The position numbers and the translations under genes are program-made. Positions 61,235-64,000 of a DNA stretch of 64,000 nucleotides are shown in pieces. The DNA comes from Strix aluco (lineage: Eukaryota; Chordata; Aves; Strigiformes; Strigidae): NCBI RefSeq assembly GCF_031877795.1, contig NC_133932.1, positions 37,339,180-37,403,179 of the forward strand, written 5' to 3'. The notes beneath the pieces are model-generated. The model was not told where the DNA came from. It made no database searches and was given only the letters and a program-made list of their open reading frames with translations. Each line of letters starts with the position of its first letter. Within the stretch, counting starts at the first letter, position 1.

Positions 61235-64000
61235 TGCAAACAGGCAGTGCCAGTCACTCCCCTTGCAGAGGAAAATGCTGGAAATGACACCTCTTAGGGG
61301 GTCTACCTAGGCAGCTAATGAAATATTCAAGGATTTTTTTTTAAAATACTTTGAGGAATGGCACTGCTCTATATACCTGTCCCCACTTCCCTGCCAGGTT
61401 TATTTTTGCCTTGAATTATATTATCCTTTGGGGGATTGTTCACTCCCAGGAAGATTGTCCTTAAAGGAAAAAATTGTGCAGTGAGAGAGACTAGACCAAG
61501 ACCCACCTGTAACGGAACAGCATACTCACCACTTTATCAGCTTTTAAAAGCAACGCATGTTTGAGAAAAACAGAAAATAAGAGACTTTTTTTTTTTTTTA
61601 AGAGCTAGAAGAATTGAGCAACAATTAAGTCAGCCTGGCTAACACTGTTCTCCAGAAAGCATCAGAAATTATATAAAACCAGAAACCAGACAGACCCCCT
61701 TTACCGCTAAACCTGCAAACACTTGCACACCAGTAACCTGATTTGTGACAAGTCTCACTTGGGAAGTTTCCAGCAAATGCAAAAGATTATGCGTGTAAAT
61801 GATCCAGTGTAAAACAAGTATACTACTAGGTATCACTCACTGAAACATCATAACACCTGTAATGTGAAACACTACATCACAGAGCATCCCAACAAGATAC
61901 CCACTGACAGATGAGCTTTCCTGATGGCTGTATTCTCTGAGAGACACAGGAATTGTTTTCTGCTGCCTGTTATTATGACAAATATCTTCTCTGTAGGGGA
62001 AAGCTTATTAAAGTAAATTCCCAAGGCAAAGACAGGACATGGAAACCAAACATAGAAGCAGAAAAACAGAAGAATGGAAGAATCCTCAGCTACACAATGA
62101 GCAATGGATGCCACAAGCACCACTGGCCTCAGGAGGTCCATGCAAACCCCGCTCCCATCACACCAGTAAGTAATTGACAGCACCCAGGACAGGCCCTCAA
62201 AGCGCTGGGCCAGCAGATGAGCCGCACACAGGGAGGTCTGCAGCTGGCATGGGACACACTCACACTCCCTTCGGAGTGGTATGGAGCACTTGGGGCATCT
62301 CAGTCGCAGGCCATATGCAAGCCCAGACCCAAAGAGAGCAGGGGATTTGTCTAGCAAGAAGTTGAAAGAGGAAGAAGAAGGAAAAAAAAGAGATAAAGAA
62401 CAATCACAGACAACTTGCATACAAGATAAAGTAGGCTTTAAATAAAAAAGAGATATATAATTGAATAATAATTCTGTAGTCAGATTTTGGGAATTACATG
62501 AAATGTTGCTATTTGTGTAAATAAAAAGAGAGTGGTAGAATAGTTTCCCAAGAAAGGGAAGCATGGACTGACTGCAGATGATAAGAGTTTATTTTCTAGA
62601 TACAGCCTGATGATAAAGAAAGTAGATGTAGTGGAAAGAGTATCACACTGATTTGGGTCTCTCTCCTCGTACTTGCTCACTGGCAAATAAGGAAAATATT
62701 ACGATTTAGCTCAACACAGGCACTTCAGTTTAGACATACGGTGGCAATCTGTGAAAAAAAGGGCGAGTGACGTGTGTGCTTGTGAACTGCAGGAGAAAGA
62801 GCCGTTCAGCAAGACACAGGAGAAGCAGCCACATTACACACTGGCATCAGATGCCAATTCCGTCACCAAACTGGTAAGCACGGAGTCAGAAGTCACACCT
62901 GAGCCCTTACACTTTCACCAACAGCCAGAGGCTGTGCTCCTCCAGTTAGTGTGGTGTCCTGCACAATGCTCCATGCCAAAAATAAAATGATTTTTTTCTA
63001 AAGTTTGTCCAGCTGTGCACAGCATAAAACTTTCCAGGAAGACATTTGGTAGAGAGGAATACTGTAACCTCATTCACATCATTTAAGGCCTCTGTTCCTT
63101 TCCCGTCCAAATAATATGTGTACAACTTTTAAACTGCTTAAAAGGAGTTAAATGGAAAAAAATAAAGGAAGGAAAAAACTCACCCCCAAAACACTTGGTG
63201 AAACTTTAGCAACCCTGCTAAAATGAAGACATGCATGTCTTTGTTTCAAGCCATTTACTGGGTCCATTGGGTTCTATGGATTATTGTAGCACCCAAATTT
63301 TTCCAGAAATGTCAGACAAGTTTACCACAGAAATTAAGCTGTCTACCATCTGTAAAAGATTTGCCCAAGAGTTTCCCTAATGTTTTTTCCCCCCTGAAAT
63401 ACATTTAACTTAATTCTTTCAATATTTTGCCTATCATTCAAGTCCATACACATTAAGTATTGTAGAGCTGGCTAGATTTTTGAGGGCAACTTTTCCTTCT
63501 AAGGATTAGTTGTGCACTAGTGCACTGAAATTTTATATACAGAGTAACACTCTGAATATGAATTATTTCTTGAGAAACACTGTGCCTATTCTTGGGAATG
63601 GAGAAGTAAAAACTTTACTAGGAATTTCAGCCAAGGAGCTGAGATTAACACCCTTTATTCTCCTCCCAAATGGTGAGTTATTTTCAGAATACTAGACCAG
63701 GCTCGAGCTTAATGTCTCCATCACACTGTATAAAAGAGCCCTACAAGTAAATATGCGCACTCAGCCAATGACAATGAAAGACATGGATCTGAATTCTTGA
63801 GCACGTTGAAGAAAGTTTTAAGTTTTCTCAGCAACATTTAGTGTACCTTGCAGTCCAAGTAAAACAGCGGTTAGGAAAGCTGAAGGGTATTCTTTATGTT
63901 TCCCCTCCTTCTAGATTGCATATAAACTGGTTGTTCCCAACTGCCTAACACTGGTGGGTGTTCTCACTTTTCACTATGGAAACTATATTTTTTATGTAAC
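61235..64000. other. unique non-coding DNA, no gene seen
   Basis: AT-rich. A poly-T stretch lies at about 61586-61599. A 230-codon minus-strand frame (61872-62564) and a 74-codon plus-strand frame (61953-62177) overlap. A strong splice-donor-like GTAAGT lies at 62166-62171 near the end of the plus-strand frame. No domain was recognised, and no repeat family was seen up to the window end. Confidence 0.5.

Noticed and set aside
61872..62564. 230-codon minus-strand frame as a membrane protein
   Set aside because: Hydrophobic stretches come from T-rich DNA, and no family resemblance was seen.

Overview
This window looks like non-coding nuclear DNA from a bird. The main evidence is chicken-repeat-1 (CR1) LINE sequence: a short 3'-end fragment at about 35827-35892 carries the typical bird CR1 terminus, and an LTR at about 27011-27720 resembles bird ERV LTRs. 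Base composition is mixed and moderately AT-rich, with several GC-richer patches. Eroded MIR-like SINEs and turtle-type CR1 relics fit a slowly evolving sauropsid genome. I cannot name the species or the chromosome.

I found no protein-coding exon, tRNA, rRNA, known microRNA or CRISPR array that I can support. The longest reading frames (up to about 244 codons) lie in GC-rich or pyrimidine-rich stretches, overlap other frames on the opposite strand, resemble no family I recognise, and are about as long as chance allows. The window is therefore either a gene desert or the inside of a large intron.

Layout. 1-6500: unique DNA with an AT-rich, motif-dense block (about 1740-2790) and a purine-rich block (about 5375-6080). 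6532-6700: MIR-like SINE. 7184-7540: possible conserved element. 8920-11720: pyrimidine-rich region that may be an old L2-like LINE split by an old CR1 (10408-11118, minus strand). 12-23 kb: mostly unique DNA, with a GC-rich patch near 15 kb, a 17-G run at 16079 and an AT-rich block at 18.7-19.3 kb. 23600-23672: ancient amniote repeat. 26935-26957: perfect short palindrome just before the solo LTR. 29.4-30.2 kb: GC-richer patch. 32040-32870: old plus-strand CR1 that still shows the reverse-transcriptase FADD box. 35.3-36.4 kb: two possible regulatory blocks on either side of the 65-bp CR1 scrap. 37.2-42.1 kb: GC-richer, with a minus-strand MIR relic at 39450. 45283-45450: plus-strand MIR relic. 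52784-52940: small, very CpG-dense island, the best promoter candidate here. 56026-56153: plus-strand CR1 3' end. 60.3-61.2 kb: GC-rich. The rest is unique sequence.

No genes work together here. The content is repeat relics plus possible cis-regulatory DNA. I found no previously undescribed biological system. The items most worth checking are the CpG island, the possible conserved elements, and the L2/CR1 nesting.
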